From: Aquimarina sp. AU474
GTDB lineage: Bacteria; Bacteroidota; Bacteroidia; Flavobacteriales; Flavobacteriaceae
Direction: 5' to 3'
Assembly (NCBI RefSeq): GCF_900312815.1
Contig: NZ_OMPE01000006.1
Location: 369,765-433,764 of the forward strand
Length of the DNA stretch: 64,000 nucleotides
A program made the position numbers and the translations under genes. A model generated the notes under the pieces. The model had not been told where the DNA came from. It did not search any database and worked only from the letters and a program-made list of their open reading frames with translations. Positions 44,696 to 55,246 of the stretch are shown here, piece after piece. Position 1 is the first letter of the stretch. Every line of letters starts with the position of its first letter.

Positions 44696-44748
44696 AAAAC
44701 CGTTAGGGTAGCAAAAGTTTTATATTTTTGTTTTCTAACGGTTTTTTT
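44696..44748 (+). terminator. rpsU terminator overlapping the xerC promoter and start
   Basis: AAAACCGTTAG (44696-44706) pairs perfectly with CTAACGGTTTT (44735-44745), followed by three more T. Its 28-base loop contains the -7 element of xerC, and the T-run ends at the xerC ATG. Confidence 0.78.
44723..44730 (+). promoter_or_regulatory. -7 element TATTTTTG of xerC
   Basis: Perfect TAnnTTTG inside the loop of the rpsU terminator. Start would be about 44736-44738, within the right arm, so xerC mRNA does not form the hairpin and has a leader of about 12 bases. No good -33 TTG. Confidence 0.55.
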
Positions 44749-45639
44749 ATGCTTATTTCTGAGTTTATCGATTATTTGTTATTAGAGAAGAAATACTCTA
44801 CTCATACAGCAACGGCATATAAAGCTGATCTATCTTCCTTTTTAGAGTTTTATAAGCAAGAATATGAGCTTTCTGATATAGATAAGGCTAATTACGCGCA
44901 AATACGTTCCTGGATTGTTAATTTGGTAGATCAGGATGTCTCTAATCGAACGATTAATAGGAAGGTGTCTTCGCTTAAGACCTATTATAAGTTCTTGCTT
45001 AAATTAGGGCAAGTCGAAAAGAATCCTTTGGCCAAGCATCAGGCTTTGAAAGCTCCTAAAAAACTTCAGATTCCTTTCTCGACTCAAGAAATAGAAGATG
45101 TTATAAAAGATTTAACAGATAATACCGATTTTGAAAGTGTTAGAAACCGCTTGATTGTAGAGCTTTTTTATGCAACAGGTATAAGACGGATTGAATTAGT
45201 GAATTTAAAGTTTTCTGATATAGATATAAGAGCAAAACAAATTAAAGTGCTTGGAAAAAGAAATAAAGAGAGATTTTTGCCATTACTTTCGTCTGTTTGT
45301 GAAACGATGCAATTGTACTTAACCTTAAGATCGGATTTGATAAGGGATGAAGAGGTTTCTTTTTTGTTGCTAACCAAAAAAGGAGTTAAAATCTACGAAA
45401 CACTTGTATATCGAATCATAAATAACTATTTTAGTAAGGCTTCTTCAAAGGTAAAAAAGAGTCCGCATATTCTGAGACATTCATTTGCTACTCATTTGCT
45501 TAATGAAGGTGCTAATCTAAATGCTGTAAAAGAATTACTTGGTCATTCTAGCTTAGCCGCAACTCAGGTTTATACCCATCATAGTGTGGCGCAGCTAACG
45601 AAAGTTTATAAACAATCCCACCCAAGGAATAAAAAGTAA
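44749..45639 (+). CDS. xerC: Tyrosine recombinase XerC-like
   Basis: 296 residues from ATG 44749 (a TTG seven codons earlier is in the terminator). N-terminal SAM-like core-binding domain (EFIDYLLLEKKYSTHTATAY), catalytic domain with Arg in ATGIRRIEL, Lys in LGKRNKE, HxxR in HILRHSFATHLL, His in LGHSSLAATQ and the nucleophile Tyr in QVYTHHS. All five catalytic residues are present. Resolves chromosome dimers at dif; XerC or XerD role cannot be told from sequence alone. Confidence 0.92.
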   Translation: MLISEFIDYLLLEKKYSTHTATAYKADLSSFLEFYKQEYELSDIDKANYAQIRSWIVNLVDQDVSNRTINRKVSSLKTYYKFLLKLGQVEKNPLAKHQALKAPKKLQIPFSTQEIEDVIKDLTDNTDFESVRNRLIVELFYATGIRRIELVNLKFSDIDIRAKQIKVLGKRNKERFLPLLSSVCETMQLYLTLRSDLIRDEEVSFLLLTKKGVKIYETLVYRIINNYFSKASSKVKKSPHILRHSFATHLLNEGANLNAVKELLGHSSLAATQVYTHHSVAQLTKVYKQSHPRNKK

Positions 45640-45706
45640 AAGATAAATGTGTCGTTTGTCGTTCTTTTAAGCTTAATATATTGTTAAACCAATTAAACTA
45701 ACACCT

Positions 45707-46009
45707 ATGAAAGTGAACTTGCAATCCGTAAATTTTAATGTTGATCAAAAGTTGGTGAGTTTTACTCAAAACAAATTGGATAAGCTCGAAACTCATTTTA
45801 ATCGAATAATACATGCTGATGTATTTTTGAAAGTTATGAATACAAGTGGAAAAGAAAATAAAGTTACAGAAATTTTATTGAGTATTCCGGGAGGAGAATT
45901 TATGATAAAAAAAATCAATAAAACATTTGAAGAAGGTGTGGATGAGTGTGTTAGTTCGTTAGAAAGACAATTGAAAAAACGAAAGGAAAAATTAAATGCA
46001 CATGCTTGA
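45707..46009 (+). CDS. hpf: Ribosome hibernation-promoting factor (short HPF/YfiA)
   Basis: 100 residues, the short form. Beta-alpha-beta-beta-beta-alpha pattern: MKVNLQSVNFNVDQKLVSFT, KLDKLETHFNRIIHADVFLK, VTEILLSIPGGEFMIKK, ECVSSLERQLKKRKEKL. Binds the 30S subunit decoding region in slow growth and blocks translation. Stop codon overlaps the left arm of the terminator at 46009-46030. Lies between xerC and the tRNA cluster. Confidence 0.92.
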   Translation: MKVNLQSVNFNVDQKLVSFTQNKLDKLETHFNRIIHADVFLKVMNTSGKENKVTEILLSIPGGEFMIKKINKTFEEGVDECVSSLERQLKKRKEKLNAHA

Positions 46010-46034
46010 CTATTTTTTTTGAAAAATAGTTTTG
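46009..46034 (+). terminator. hpf terminator abutting the tRNA promoter
   Basis: ACTATTTTT (46009-46017) pairs with AAAAATAGT (46022-46030), loop TTTG, followed by TTTG. It begins in the hpf stop codon, and the trailing TTG is also the -33 element of the tRNA promoter. Confidence 0.6.
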
Positions 46035-46061
46035 TCTAAAACATAAATTATTATACATTTG
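46032..46061 (+). promoter_or_regulatory. Promoter of the tRNA-Thr/Tyr/Gly cluster
   Basis: TTG 46032-46034, 19-bp spacer, TACATTTG 46054-46061: full consensus, about 50 bp before the first tRNA. Confidence 0.85.
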
Positions 46062-46111
46062 CAGTCCGTTAGAAATAGCGGACTTTTTTATGTTCTAAAA
46101 CATAGTGAAAA

Positions 46112-46185
46112 GCCGATGTAGCTCAGCTGGCTAGAGCAGCTGATTTGTAATCAGCAGGTCGTGGGTTCGAGTCCCTCCATCGGCT
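46112..46185 (+). tRNA. tRNA-Thr (UGU)
   Basis: 74 nt. Acceptor GCCGATG/CATCGGC, anticodon loop TTTGTAA giving TGT, T-arm GGTTCGAGTCC, discriminator U, CCA not encoded. First tRNA of the cluster. Confidence 0.95.
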
Positions 46186-46235
46186 CAAAAAAAGTGAAAA
46201 TTTTAAATTAAAATGAAAGCTTTTTTGAATGAATT

Positions 46236-46264
46236 TTGAATTGTAAAATATTTGATTACTTTTG
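46236..46264 (+). promoter_or_regulatory. Promoter before tRNA-Tyr
   Basis: TTG 46236-46238, 18-bp spacer, TACTTTTG 46257-46264. A second full-consensus promoter inside the tRNA cluster. Confidence 0.82.
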
Positions 46265-46311
46265 CGCTCTGAAATTCATGAAGTTCATATTGAAATATTG
46301 AATATTTAATT

Positions 46312-46393
<82 letters not shown>

Positions 46394-46455
46394 CATAATT
46401 TTGAAAATTTTAATGACGAATAATCGGTGTGTATCGGTTGTTTTGAGTTAAAAAA

Positions 46456-46528
46456 GCGGGAGTAGCTCAGTTGGTAGAGCGTCAGCCTTCCAAGCTGAAT
46501 GTCGCCGGTTCGAACCCGGTCTCCCGCT
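46456..46528 (+). tRNA. tRNA-Gly (UCC)
   Basis: 73 nt. Acceptor GCGGGAG/CTCCCGC, anticodon loop CTTCCAA giving TCC, T-arm GGTTCGAACCC. No CCA encoded. Confidence 0.95.
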
Positions 46529-46762
46529 CTAAAAAATTTTCAATAAAAGTTGGTTTTCAATAACTGAGATTTTGTTGAAAAGAACAGGCTGAAAAAACCT
46601 GTGCGAATCGGAATTTAATGTATGTTGGATTTCTGATTTTAAAATAGAGCTAATCTTGATGCTTTTTTAAAGATTGGATTTTTAACATAAATGTGATGAT
46701 TAATCGGATTTCTTTCTGAAAACAATGAAAGCGCTCTGGTTTGTCATTATACTCATTAAAAA

Positions 46763-46834
46763 GCCGGTGTAGCTCAGGGGTAGAGCGTTTCCTTGGTAAG
46801 GAAGAGGTCACGAGTTCAAATCTCGTCATTGGCT
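46763..46834 (+). tRNA. tRNA-Thr (GGU)
   Basis: 72 nt. Acceptor GCCGGTG/CATTGGC with G-U pairs, anticodon loop TTGGTAA giving GGT, T-arm GAGTTCAAATC. Lies 58 bp before tuf and is probably co-transcribed with it. Confidence 0.94.
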
Positions 46835-46892
46835 CTAGGTTCAGAAGTATAAATTGAACACTAATATATAACTAAGATTAAATAAATTAATT

Positions 46893-48080
46893 ATGGCAAA
46901 GGAAACTTTTGATCGTTCCAAACCGCACTTAAATATTGGTACTATTGGACACGTAGATCACGGTAAAACGACTTTAACTGCTGCGATTACTAAGGTATTA
47001 GCTGATGCAGGTCTTTCTGAAGCAAGAGATTTCGATCAAATCGATAATGCTCCTGAAGAAAAGGAAAGAGGTATTACTATTAATACATCTCATGTTGAGT
47101 ACCAAACCCAAAATCGTCATTACGCTCACGTTGACTGTCCTGGTCACGCCGATTACGTAAAGAACATGGTTACAGGTGCTGCACAAATGGATGGTGCGAT
47201 CTTAGTGGTTGCTGCTACAGATGGTCCTATGCCACAAACACGTGAACACATCCTTTTAGGTCGCCAGGTTGGTATTCCTAGAATTGTTGTATTCATGAAT
47301 AAAGTGGATATGGTTGATGATGAGGAGCTACTTGAGTTGGTTGAGATGGAAGTAAGAGATCTTCTTTCTTTCTACGAATATGATGGAGATAATGGTCCTG
47401 TAATTGCAGGTTCTGCACTTGGAGCACTTAACGGAGAGCAAAAGTGGGTTGATACTGTAATGAAGTTGATGGAAGCAGTAGATGAGTGGATCGAATTGCC
47501 AAAGCGTGATGTTGAGAAAGATTTCTTAATGCCTATCGAAGATGTATTTTCTATTACTGGTCGTGGTACTGTTGCAACTGGACGTATCGAAACTGGTATT
47601 GCTAACACTGGAGATCCTGTAGAGATCATCGGTATGGGAGCTGAGAAATTGACTTCTACGATTACGGGTATCGAGATGTTCCGTCAGATCCTTGATAGAG
47701 GAGAGGCTGGAGATAATGCAGGTATTCTTTTAAGAGGTATTGAAAAAACTCAGATTTCTCGTGGTATGGTAATTACTAAGCCAGGATCTGTTACTCCACA
47801 TAAAAAATTCAAAGCTGAGGTGTATATCCTTAAGAAAGAAGAAGGTGGACGTCATACTCCATTCCATAATAACTACCGTCCTCAGTTTTACGTTCGTACA
47901 ACTGATGTAACTGGAAACATTGCGCTTCCTGATGGAGTTGAGATGGTTATGCCTGGAGATAACTTAACAATTACTGTTGAGTTGATTCAAACAATTGCAA
48001 TGAATGTTGGTCTTCGTTTTGCAATCCGTGAGGGTGGTAGAACAGTAGGTGCTGGTCAGGTTACTGAAATTTTAGACTAA
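46893..48080 (+). CDS. tuf: Elongation factor Tu
   Basis: 395 residues, full length. GTPase motifs GHVDHGKTT (P-loop), DCPGHADY (G3 with catalytic His), NKVDM (G4) and SALGAL (G5). Domains II and III follow with the usual [13 protein letters not shown] and [20 protein letters not shown]. Carries aminoacyl-tRNA to the ribosome. Flanked by tRNA-Thr and tRNA-Trp as part of the tufB-like cluster. Codon use is more biased than in neighbouring envelope genes. Confidence 0.98.
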   Translation: MAKETFDRSKPHLNIGTIGHVDHGKTTLTAAITKVLADAGLSEARDFDQIDNAPEEKERGITINTSHVEYQTQNRHYAHVDCPGHADYVKNMVTGAAQMDGAILVVAATDGPMPQTREHILLGRQVGIPRIVVFMNKVDMVDDEELLELVEMEVRDLLSFYEYDGDNGPVIAGSALGALNGEQKWVDTVMKLMEAVDEWIELPKRDVEKDFLMPIEDVFSITGRGTVATGRIETGIANTGDPVEIIGMGAEKLTSTITGIEMFRQILDRGEAGDNAGILLRGIEKTQISRGMVITKPGSVTPHKKFKAEVYILKKEEGGRHTPFHNNYRPQFYVRTTDVTGNIALPDGVEMVMPGDNLTITVELIQTIAMNVGLRFAIREGGRTVGAGQVTEILD

Positions 48081-48102
48081 TACAATTATATTATATATAA
48101 GA

Positions 48103-48128
48103 AAGGTATTCGCTTAGGTGAATACCTT
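48103..48128 (+). other. Hairpin between tuf and tRNA-Trp
   Basis: AAGGTATTC (48103-48111) pairs perfectly with GAATACCTT (48120-48128), 8-base loop, no U-run. It may be a processing site that separates tuf mRNA from tRNA-Trp. Confidence 0.55.
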
Positions 48129-48139
48129 GACTTATGTAT

Positions 48140-48212
48140 ACGGGTTTAGCTCAGTTGGTAGAGCACTGGTCTCCAAAACCAGGTGTCGGGAGTTCGAGCC
48201 TCTCAACCCGTG
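48140..48212 (+). tRNA. tRNA-Trp (CCA)
   Basis: 73 nt. Acceptor ACGGGTT/AACCCGT, anticodon loop CTCCAAA giving CCA, discriminator G as expected for Trp. T-arm GAGTTCGAGCC. In the conserved tuf-trnW-secE order. Confidence 0.96.
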
Positions 48213-48318
48213 CGAGAATTGTTGGTGCTTCTTTAAGGAGTGTTGATTGTTTAGATAGTAAATTTTATAACGAAATAAAAGTGAACCTTTTTTAGATTCG
48301 TTTAAAAAATAAAATAAG

Positions 48319-48516
48319 ATGGCTGGATTAGTAAATTATGTTACAGAATCATACAATGAGTTGAAAAACCATGTTACTTGGACCCCTTGGGCCGAGGCAC
48401 AAAGGTTAACATTGGTTGTGATTATTTTTTCAATTATTTTTTCTCTTGCTATTTGGGGTATTGATACTGTGTTTAGTAATATGATAGAGTATTATTTTAC
48501 TTTAGTTAAATCTTAA
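48319..48516 (+). CDS. secE: Preprotein translocase subunit SecE
   Basis: 65 residues, the short form. YNELKNHVTWTPWAEAQRLT is the conserved amphipathic motif, then one membrane helix (LVVIIFSIIFSLAIWGIDTV). Part of SecYEG. Followed 9 bp later by nusG, the usual pairing. Confidence 0.96.
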   Translation: MAGLVNYVTESYNELKNHVTWTPWAEAQRLTLVVIIFSIIFSLAIWGIDTVFSNMIEYYFTLVKS

Positions 48517-48525
48517 ATTTTCAAA

Positions 48526-49080
48526 ATGGCCGAGGTGGATAATTCAAAGAAATGGTACGTTGTAAGAGCGGTAAGTGGTCAGGAAAATAAAGTTAAAGAC
48601 TATATAGAGCGTGAGATTGCTCATATGGGTCTTGAGGATTATGTTTCCCAGATTCTAGTCCCTACGGAAAAGGTAATTCAGATTCGTAACGGAAAAAAAA
48701 TAAATAAAGAAAGAGTGTACTTTCCTGGATATGTAATGATTGAAGCAAATCTTGCAGGAGAAGTGCCACATATAATTAAGTCTATTAACGGAGTTATAGG
48801 TTTTCTTGGGGAGGTAAAAGGAGGAGACCCTGTGCCACTTAGGAAAGCAGAGATTAATAGAATGCTTGGTAAGGTAGATGAACTTGCTGTTAAAACTGAT
48901 AATGTTGCAATCCCTTATACAGTTGGTGAAACGGTTAAGGTGATTGATGGACCTTTTAACGGTTTTAATGGTACAGTTGAAAAAGTAAATGAAGAGAAGC
49001 GTAAGCTTGAGGTAATGGTAAAGATTTTTGGTAGAAAGACACCATTAGAATTGAGTTATATGCAAGTTGAGAAAGTATAA
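48526..49080 (+). CDS. nusG: Transcription antitermination factor NusG
   Basis: 184 residues. NGN domain with KKWYVVRAVSGQENKVKDYI and RVYFPGYVMIEANL, linker, and a KOW domain (GETVKVIDGPFNGFNGTVEK). Binds RNA polymerase and promotes processive elongation. The ribosomal protein genes follow after 75 bp. Confidence 0.97.
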   Translation: MAEVDNSKKWYVVRAVSGQENKVKDYIEREIAHMGLEDYVSQILVPTEKVIQIRNGKKINKERVYFPGYVMIEANLAGEVPHIIKSINGVIGFLGEVKGGDPVPLRKAEINRMLGKVDELAVKTDNVAIPYTVGETVKVIDGPFNGFNGTVEKVNEEKRKLEVMVKIFGRKTPLELSYMQVEKV

Positions 49081-49101
49081 TATTGTTACAATAATATATC
49101 C

Positions 49102-49138
49102 AGAATTGTTCTTTTGCTTCCACTTATAGAACAGTTCT
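49102..49138 (+). other. Leader hairpin before rplK
   Basis: AGAATTGTTC (49102-49111) pairs with GAACAGTTCT (49129-49138) with one G-U. No U-run. Could be a regulatory or processing structure of the L11-L1 unit, where L1 is the known repressor in other bacteria (inference). Confidence 0.45.
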
Positions 49139-49155
49139 AATTTAAAATTAGAAAA

Positions 49156-49593
49156 ATGGCTAAAGAGTTAAGTAAAGTTGTAAAACTTCAAGTTCGTGGC
49201 GGTGCGGCAAACCCATCACCACCAGTTGGACCTGCTCTAGGTGCTGCCGGAGTTAATATCATGGAATTCTGTAAGCAATTCAATGGTAGAACACAAGACA
49301 AAGCAGGTAAGGTCTTACCTGTTGTAATTAGTGTGTATAAAGACAAGTCTTTTGATTTTGTTATTAAAACTCCACCAGCAGCTGTTCAGATACTGGAAGC
49401 AGCAAAACAGAAAAAAGGTTCTGGAGAGCCTAACCGTAAAAAAGTGGCAAGTGTTACTTGGGATCAAGTTCGTGCAATAGCAGAGGATAAAATGCAAGAT
49501 TTAAATGCATTTACTGTTGAATCAGCTATGAAAATGATCGCTGGTACTGCTCGTTCAATGGGTGTAACCGTAAAAGGACAAGCTCCTTTTTAA
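49156..49593 (+). CDS. rplK: 50S ribosomal protein uL11
   Basis: 145 residues. N-terminal [20 protein letters not shown] with the proline-rich hinge, and the RNA-binding C-terminal domain ending [17 protein letters not shown]. Forms the GTPase-associated centre base with 23S rRNA and L10. First gene of rplKAJL. Confidence 0.97.
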   Translation: MAKELSKVVKLQVRGGAANPSPPVGPALGAAGVNIMEFCKQFNGRTQDKAGKVLPVVISVYKDKSFDFVIKTPPAAVQILEAAKQKKGSGEPNRKKVASVTWDQVRAIAEDKMQDLNAFTVESAMKMIAGTARSMGVTVKGQAPF

Positions 49594-49611
49594 TTAAAAA
49601 ACGTTTACAAA

Positions 49612-50307
49612 ATGGCAAAAGTAACTAAAAAGCAAAAAGAAGCTCAGGCAAAAGTTGATAAGAATAAATCTTATTCAGTAGATGAAGCTTCTGCTTTAAT
49701 AAAAGAAATAACAAGCGTTAATTTTGATGCTTCTGTAGATCTTGCTGTTCGTTTGAACGTGGATCCACGTAAAGCTAATCAAATGGTACGTGGTGTGGTA
49801 ACATTACCGCACGGAACAGGAAAAGATGTTAAAGTATTAGCATTAGTAACTCCAGATAAAGAAGCCGAAGCTAAAGAAGCTGGTGCTGATTTTGTTGGTC
49901 TTGATGAATATCTTGACAAGATCAAAGGTGGGTGGACAGATGTTGATGTTATCATTACCATGCCGAGTGTTATGGGTAAATTAGGACCTCTAGGTAGAGT
50001 ATTAGGACCTCGTGGATTAATGCCTAATCCAAAGACAGGAACCGTAACTATGGATATAGCAAAAGCTGTTTCAGATGTTAAGGCAGGTAAAATTGACTTC
50101 AAGGTTGATAAAACAGGTATCGTACATGCAGCAATTGGAAAATCTTCTTTTGACGCAGAGAAAATAGCTGGAAATGCTAAAGAATTATTAACAACATTAG
50201 TAAAGTTAAAACCTCAGACGGCTAAAGGAGTATATATTAAGTCTATATATATATCTTCTACAATGAGTCCTGGAGTAGAAATAGATACTAAAAACTTTGC
50301 TGGGTAA
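49612..50307 (+). CDS. rplA: 50S ribosomal protein uL1
   Basis: 231 residues. Core motifs [53 protein letters not shown] and [14 protein letters not shown]. Builds the L1 stalk and often represses its own operon. 18 bp after rplK. Confidence 0.97.
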   Translation: MAKVTKKQKEAQAKVDKNKSYSVDEASALIKEITSVNFDASVDLAVRLNVDPRKANQMVRGVVTLPHGTGKDVKVLALVTPDKEAEAKEAGADFVGLDEYLDKIKGGWTDVDVIITMPSVMGKLGPLGRVLGPRGLMPNPKTGTVTMDIAKAVSDVKAGKIDFKVDKTGIVHAAIGKSSFDAEKIAGNAKELLTTLVKLKPQTAKGVYIKSIYISSTMSPGVEIDTKNFAG

Positions 50308-50322
50308 TTAAGATAAACGATT

Positions 50323-50844
50323 ATGACAAGAGAAGAAAAATCACTAGTAATTGAAGACTTAACTGCTCAGTTGGCTGAAAACACTAATATCTATTTAGCT
50401 GATATTTCAGGTTTGGATGCAGGAACAACTTCAAATTTACGTAGAGCTTGTTTTAAAGCTAATGTATCATTAAAAGTAGTAAAGAATACTCTACTTGCTA
50501 AAGCAATGGAGAATTCTGATAAGGATTTTGGAGAATTACCAACAACATTAAAAGGTAATACTTCAATAATGTTTGCTGAAACTGGTAATGCACCTGCAAA
50601 GGTTATCAAAGAATTTCGTAAGAAATCAGAGAAACCTGTATTAAAAGGAGCATTTATAGAAGAAGCAGTATTTGTTGGTGACGAGAACCTAGATGCACTT
50701 GTAAATATCAAGTCTAAGGAAGAAGTTATCGGAGATATTATCGGCTTATTACAGTCGCCTGCTAAGAATGTTATTTCGGCATTAAAATCAGGTGGAGGTA
50801 CTATTGCAGGTATCCTTAAAACGTTATCCGAGAAAGAAGGATAA
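50323..50844 (+). CDS. rplJ: 50S ribosomal protein uL10
   Basis: 173 residues. MTREEKSLVIEDLTAQLAEN start, DISGLDAGTTSNLRRACFKA and VVKNTLLAKAM in the rRNA-binding domain, C-terminal helix that recruits L7/L12 dimers (KSGGGTIAGILKTLSEKEG). Lies 15 bp after rplA; rplL follows after 71 bp. Confidence 0.97.
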   Translation: MTREEKSLVIEDLTAQLAENTNIYLADISGLDAGTTSNLRRACFKANVSLKVVKNTLLAKAMENSDKDFGELPTTLKGNTSIMFAETGNAPAKVIKEFRKKSEKPVLKGAFIEEAVFVGDENLDALVNIKSKEEVIGDIIGLLQSPAKNVISALKSGGGTIAGILKTLSEKEG

Positions 50845-50915
50845 TCATTAATAGTGTACGCACTTTTTAACAAATTATATTTTCAATTAAAAAAAACTAT
50901 TTAAAACGATAGAAA

Positions 50916-51293
50916 ATGGCAGATTTAAAAGATTTCGCAGAACAATTAGTTAACTTAACAGTAAAAGAAGTTAATGAGTTAGCTGATATATTAAAAGAAG
51001 AATATGGTATCGAGCCTGCTGCTGCTGCAGTTGCTGTAGCTGGTGGAGCTGCTGCTGGAGGTGGTGATGCTGCAGAAGAGCAATCAGAATTTGATGTTAT
51101 CCTTAAGGCTGCAGGTGGTTCTAAATTAGCAGTTGTAAAACTTGTTAAAGAATTAACTGGTTTAGGTCTTAAAGATGCTAAAGAATTAGTTGATGGTGCT
51201 CCTAAAGCTGTAAAAGAAGGAATAGCTAAAGATGAAGCTGAAGCTCTTAAAGCTCAATTAGAAGAGGCTGGAGCTGAGGTTGAGCTTAAGTAA
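50916..51293 (+). CDS. rplL: 50S ribosomal protein bL12
   Basis: 125 residues. N-terminal dimerisation domain ([20 protein letters not shown]), Ala/Gly-rich hinge ([19 protein letters not shown]) and C-terminal domain [20 protein letters not shown] through [13 protein letters not shown]. Binds translational GTPases including EF-Tu and RF3. Confidence 0.97.
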   Translation: MADLKDFAEQLVNLTVKEVNELADILKEEYGIEPAAAAVAVAGGAAAGGGDAAEEQSEFDVILKAAGGSKLAVVKLVKELTGLGLKDAKELVDGAPKAVKEGIAKDEAEALKAQLEEAGAEVELK

Positions 51294-51315
51294 GCTTACC
51301 ATAGATTAACACATA

Positions 51316-51352
51316 GGTTTAGACCCAGAGAGTATTCTCTGAGGTCTAAACC
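51316..51352 (+). promoter_or_regulatory. Long hairpin between rplL and rpoB
   Basis: GGTTTAGACC (51316-51325) with GGTCTAAACC (51343-51352), continued by CAGAGA (51326-51331) with TCTCTG (51336-51341), loop GTAT, one bulged A. No U-run. Position matches the attenuator and RNase III site of E. coli rplL-rpoB. Confidence 0.75.
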
Positions 51353-51424
51353 ATTTTGCGTATATAAATATTAAGTATTTTTATATACACCCTTTTTTAA
51401 ATTTTAATTTAATTCCGTCCATTG

Positions 51425-54400
51425 ATGTTAGCAACGCAAACTGAAAGATTGAATTTCTCTTCTGTAAAGAATAGACCTGATTATCCTGATTTTCTTGATA
51501 TTCAGATCAAATCTTTTCAGGATTTCTTTCAATTAGAAACAAAGTCTGAAGAGAGAGGAAACGAAGGTCTTTATAATACCTTCATGGAAAACTTCCCGAT
51601 TACGGATACACGTAATCAATTTGTACTAGAATTTTTAGATTATTTCGTTGACCCTCCAAGATATGATCTTCAGGAGTGTATAGAAAGAGGTCTAACGTAC
51701 AGTGTGCCTTTAAAAGCACGTCTTAAATTGTTCTGTACAGATCCAGAACATGAAGATTTTGAGACTATTGTACAAGATGTTTATCTAGGTACTATCCCTT
51801 ATATGACACCAAGTGGTACTTTTTGTATTAATGGTGCAGAGCGTGTAGTAGTATCTCAGTTACACCGTTCTCCAGGGGTATTCTTTGGACAATCATTCCA
51901 TGCAAATGGAACAAAATTATATTCTGCAAGAGTTATCCCTTTTAAAGGATCTTGGATAGAATTTGCTACCGATATTAATAGCGTTATGTATGCGTATATC
52001 GATAGAAAGAAAAAATTACCAGTAACAACGCTTTTCCGTGCAATTGGTTTTGAACGAGATAAAGATATTTTAGAGATTTTTGACCTTGCTGAAGAGGTGA
52101 AAGTTTCTAAATCTGGACTAAAGAAAGTATTAGGTCGTAAATTGGCTGCTCGTGTATTAAATACATGGCATGAGGATTTCGTGGATGAAGATACTGGAGA
52201 AGTAGTATCTATAGAACGTAATGAAATTGTTCTTGATCGTGATACAATCTTAGATAAGGATCACCTTGAAGAGATTGTAGAATCTGGAGCAAAGACGATC
52301 TTACTTCATAAAGAGGACAATCAAAAAGGAGACTATGCGATTATCCACAATACATTACAAAAAGATCCTACCAATTCTGAAAAAGAAGCGGTAGAACATA
52401 TATACCGTCAATTACGTAATGCAGAACCGCCTGATGAAGAGACTGCAAGAGGAATTATTGACAAATTATTCTTCTCTGATCAACGTTATAACCTTGGTGA
52501 GGTTGGACGTTACAGAATGAATAAGAAATTAGGTCTTAATATCGAAATGGATAAGCAAGTACTTACCAAAGAGGATATTATTACCATTATCAAATATTTG
52601 ATAGAGTTGATTAACTCTAAGGCAGAGATAGATGATATCGATCACCTTTCTAACCGTCGTGTTAGAACAGTAGGAGAGCAATTGTCTCAGCAATTTGGAG
52701 TAGGTCTTGCTCGTATGGCACGTACAATTCGTGAACGTATGAATGTAAGAGATAATGAGGTATTTACACCAATCGATTTGATTAATGCAAAAACCTTATC
52801 CTCTGTAATTAACTCATTTTTTGGAACAAATCAGTTGTCTCAGTTCATGGATCAAACGAATCCACTGGCAGAGATTACGCACAAGCGTAGACTATCGGCA
52901 TTAGGACCTGGTGGTTTATCTAGAGAAAGAGCGGGATTTGAGGTTCGTGATGTTCACTATACACATTATGGTCGTTTATGTCCGATCGAAACTCCTGAAG
53001 GACCAAATATTGGTTTGATCTCTTCTCTTGCAGTATTTGCGAAAGTAAATTCAATGGGATTCTTAGAAACTCCTTATCGTAAGGTAGAAGATGGAAAAGT
53101 AGATATTGCTGAGTTTAAGTATTTAAGTGCAGAGGAAGAAGAAGAAAAACTTATTGCTCAAGCTAATATTCCGTTAAAAGAAGATGGAACTATAGAATCA
53201 GAGAAGGTAATTGCTCGTATGGAAGGTGACTTCCCGGTAATTGAGCCAACAAATGTTAACTATGCAGATGTTGCTCCTAACCAGATTGCTTCTATTTCAG
53301 CTTCTTTAATTCCTTTCTTAGAGCATGATGATGCAAACCGTGCATTGATGGGATCAAACATGATGCGCCAGGCAGTTCCTTTATTGAGAGTAGATGCTCC
53401 AATTGTAGGTACTGGATTAGAACGTCAAGTAGCTTCAGATTCTAGAGTATTGATTAATGCTGAAGGAGCAGGAGTTGTAGAATATGTTGATGCTCAAAAG
53501 ATTACTATTAAGTATGATAGAACCGATGAGCAGAGAATGGTTAGCTTTGATGGTGATTCTAAAACATATAACTTAATCAAGTTCCGTAAGACAAACCAAG
53601 GAACAAGTATTAACCTTAAACCAATTGTAAGAGTTGGGGATAGAGTTAATAAAGGACAAGTATTATGTCAAGGATATGCAACCGAAAATGGAGAACTTGC
53701 TCTTGGTAGAAATATGAAAGTAGCCTTTATGCCTTGGAAAGGGTATAACTTTGAGGATGCGATTGTGATTTCTGAAAAAGTAGTTAGAGATGATATTTTT
53801 ACATCTATACATATTGATGAGTATTCACTTGAAGTTAGAGATACCAAATTAGGTAACGAAGAGTTAACTAATGATATTCCTAATGTTTCTGAAGAGGCTA
53901 CTAAAGATCTTGATGAGCATGGAATGATTAGAGTAGGTGCAGAGATTAAGCCTGGAGATATTCTTATTGGTAAGATTACTCCAAAAGGTGAAAGTGATCC
54001 AACTCCTGAAGAAAAATTATTAAGAGCTATCTTTGGTGATAAGGCTGGTGATGTTAAAGATGCTTCATTAAAAGCTTCTCCTTCATTACATGGTGTAGTA
54101 ATTGATAAAAAATTATTCGCTCGTGCTATTAAGGATAAAAGAAAACGTTCTCAGGATAAAGAAGATATCGAAATCTTAGAAAGATCATACGATACTAAAT
54201 TCGAACTTTTAAAGTCAGAATTAGTTGATAAGTTATTTGCTATTGTAGGAGGTAAAACTTCTCAAGGAGTAATGAATGATCTTGGAGAAGAAATACTTCC
54301 AAAAGGTAAAAAGTATACTCAAAAAATGCTGAATAGTGTTGATGATTATGCTCACCTTACCAAAGGAACTTGGACTACAGATGACGATCTTAATAGTATG

Positions 54401-55234
54401 GTTGCTGATCTTATCCATAACTATAAGATTAAAGAAAATGATTTACAAGGTAATCTTCGAAGAGAGAAATTTACGATCTCTGTAGGGGATGAATTACCTT
54501 CAGGAATTATAAAACTTGCTAAGGTTTACATTGCTAAAAAACGTAAACTAAAAGTAGGGGATAAAATGGCAGGTCGTCACGGTAACAAAGGTATCGTTGC
54601 TCGTATCGTGAGAGAAGAAGATATGCCATTCTTAGAAGATGGAACTCCGGTGGATATCGTATTGAACCCTCTTGGTGTACCTTCTCGTATGAACATCGGT
54701 CAGATTTATGAAACTGTATTAGGATGGGCGGGACAAAAGTTGAATAGAACATTTGCTACTCCAATTTTTGATGGTGCCTCTCTTGAACAAATTAATGGAT
54801 TTACTGATGAAGCGGGAATTCCAAGATTTGGACATACATACCTTTATGATGGTGGAACAGGAGATCGATTTGATCAAGCGGCTACAGTAGGAGTTATTTA
54901 TATGCTTAAACTTGGTCACATGGTTGATGATAAGATGCACGCACGTTCTATTGGTCCATATTCATTGATCACTCAGCAACCACTTGGTGGTAAAGCACAA
55001 TTTGGTGGTCAGCGTTTTGGAGAGATGGAAGTTTGGGCACTTGAAGCTTATGGTGCTTCAAGTACGCTTCGTGAGATATTGACCGTAAAATCTGATGATG
55101 TTATAGGTAGAGCGAAAACATACGAAAGTATTGTTAAGGGAGAGCCTATGCCAGAACCAGGATTACCAGAATCTTTTAACGTTTTAATGCACGAATTAAA
55201 AGGTCTGGGTCTGGATATCAGATTAGAAGAATAA
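51425..55234 (+). CDS. rpoB: DNA-directed RNA polymerase subunit beta
   Basis: 1269 residues from ATG 51425 (a TTG codon precedes it). Contains [20 protein letters not shown] with [20 protein letters not shown] (rifampicin pocket), the lineage-typical acidic insert near residue 565, [12 protein letters not shown], and the C-terminal [20 protein letters not shown]. Rifampicin-contact positions look wild type (D of MDQTN, H of THKRR, S of LSALG). Core enzyme catalysis with rpoC. Confidence 0.98.
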   Translation: MLATQTERLNFSSVKNRPDYPDFLDIQIKSFQDFFQLETKSEERGNEGLYNTFMENFPITDTRNQFVLEFLDYFVDPPRYDLQECIERGLTYSVPLKARLKLFCTDPEHEDFETIVQDVYLGTIPYMTPSGTFCINGAERVVVSQLHRSPGVFFGQSFHANGTKLYSARVIPFKGSWIEFATDINSVMYAYIDRKKKLPVTTLFRAIGFERDKDILEIFDLAEEVKVSKSGLKKVLGRKLAARVLNTWHEDFVDEDTGEVVSIERNEIVLDRDTILDKDHLEEIVESGAKTILLHKEDNQKGDYAIIHNTLQKDPTNSEKEAVEHIYRQLRNAEPPDEETARGIIDKLFFSDQRYNLGEVGRYRMNKKLGLNIEMDKQVLTKEDIITIIKYLIELINSKAEIDDIDHLSNRRVRTVGEQLSQQFGVGLARMARTIRERMNVRDNEVFTPIDLINAKTLSSVINSFFGTNQLSQFMDQTNPLAEITHKRRLSALGPGGLSRERAGFEVRDVHYTHYGRLCPIETPEGPNIGLISSLAVFAKVNSMGFLETPYRKVEDGKVDIAEFKYLSAEEEEEKLIAQANIPLKEDGTIESEKVIARMEGDFPVIEPTNVNYADVAPNQIASISASLIPFLEHDDANRALMGSNMMRQAVPLLRVDAPIVGTGLERQVASDSRVLINAEGAGVVEYVDAQKITIKYDRTDEQRMVSFDGDSKTYNLIKFRKTNQGTSINLKPIVRVGDRVNKGQVLCQGYATENGELALGRNMKVAFMPWKGYNFEDAIVISEKVVRDDIFTSIHIDEYSLEVRDTKLGNEELTNDIPNVSEEATKDLDEHGMIRVGAEIKPGDILIGKITPKGESDPTPEEKLLRAIFGDKAGDVKDASLKASPSLHGVVIDKKLFARAIKDKRKRSQDKEDIEILERSYDTKFELLKSELVDKLFAIVGGKTSQGVMNDLGEEILPKGKKYTQKMLNSVDDYAHLTKGTWTTDDDLNSMVADLIHNYKIKENDLQGNLRREKFTISVGDELPSGIIKLAKVYIAKKRKLKVGDKMAGRHGNKGIVARIVREEDMPFLEDGTPVDIVLNPLGVPSRMNIGQIYETVLGWAGQKLNRTFATPIFDGASLEQINGFTDEAGIPRFGHTYLYDGGTGDRFDQAATVGVIYMLKLGHMVDDKMHARSIGPYSLITQQPLGGKAQFGGQRFGEMEVWALEAYGASSTLREILTVKSDDVIGRAKTYESIVKGEPMPEPGLPESFNVLMHELKGLGLDIRLEE

Positions 55235-55246
55235 TAAGAAAATAAT

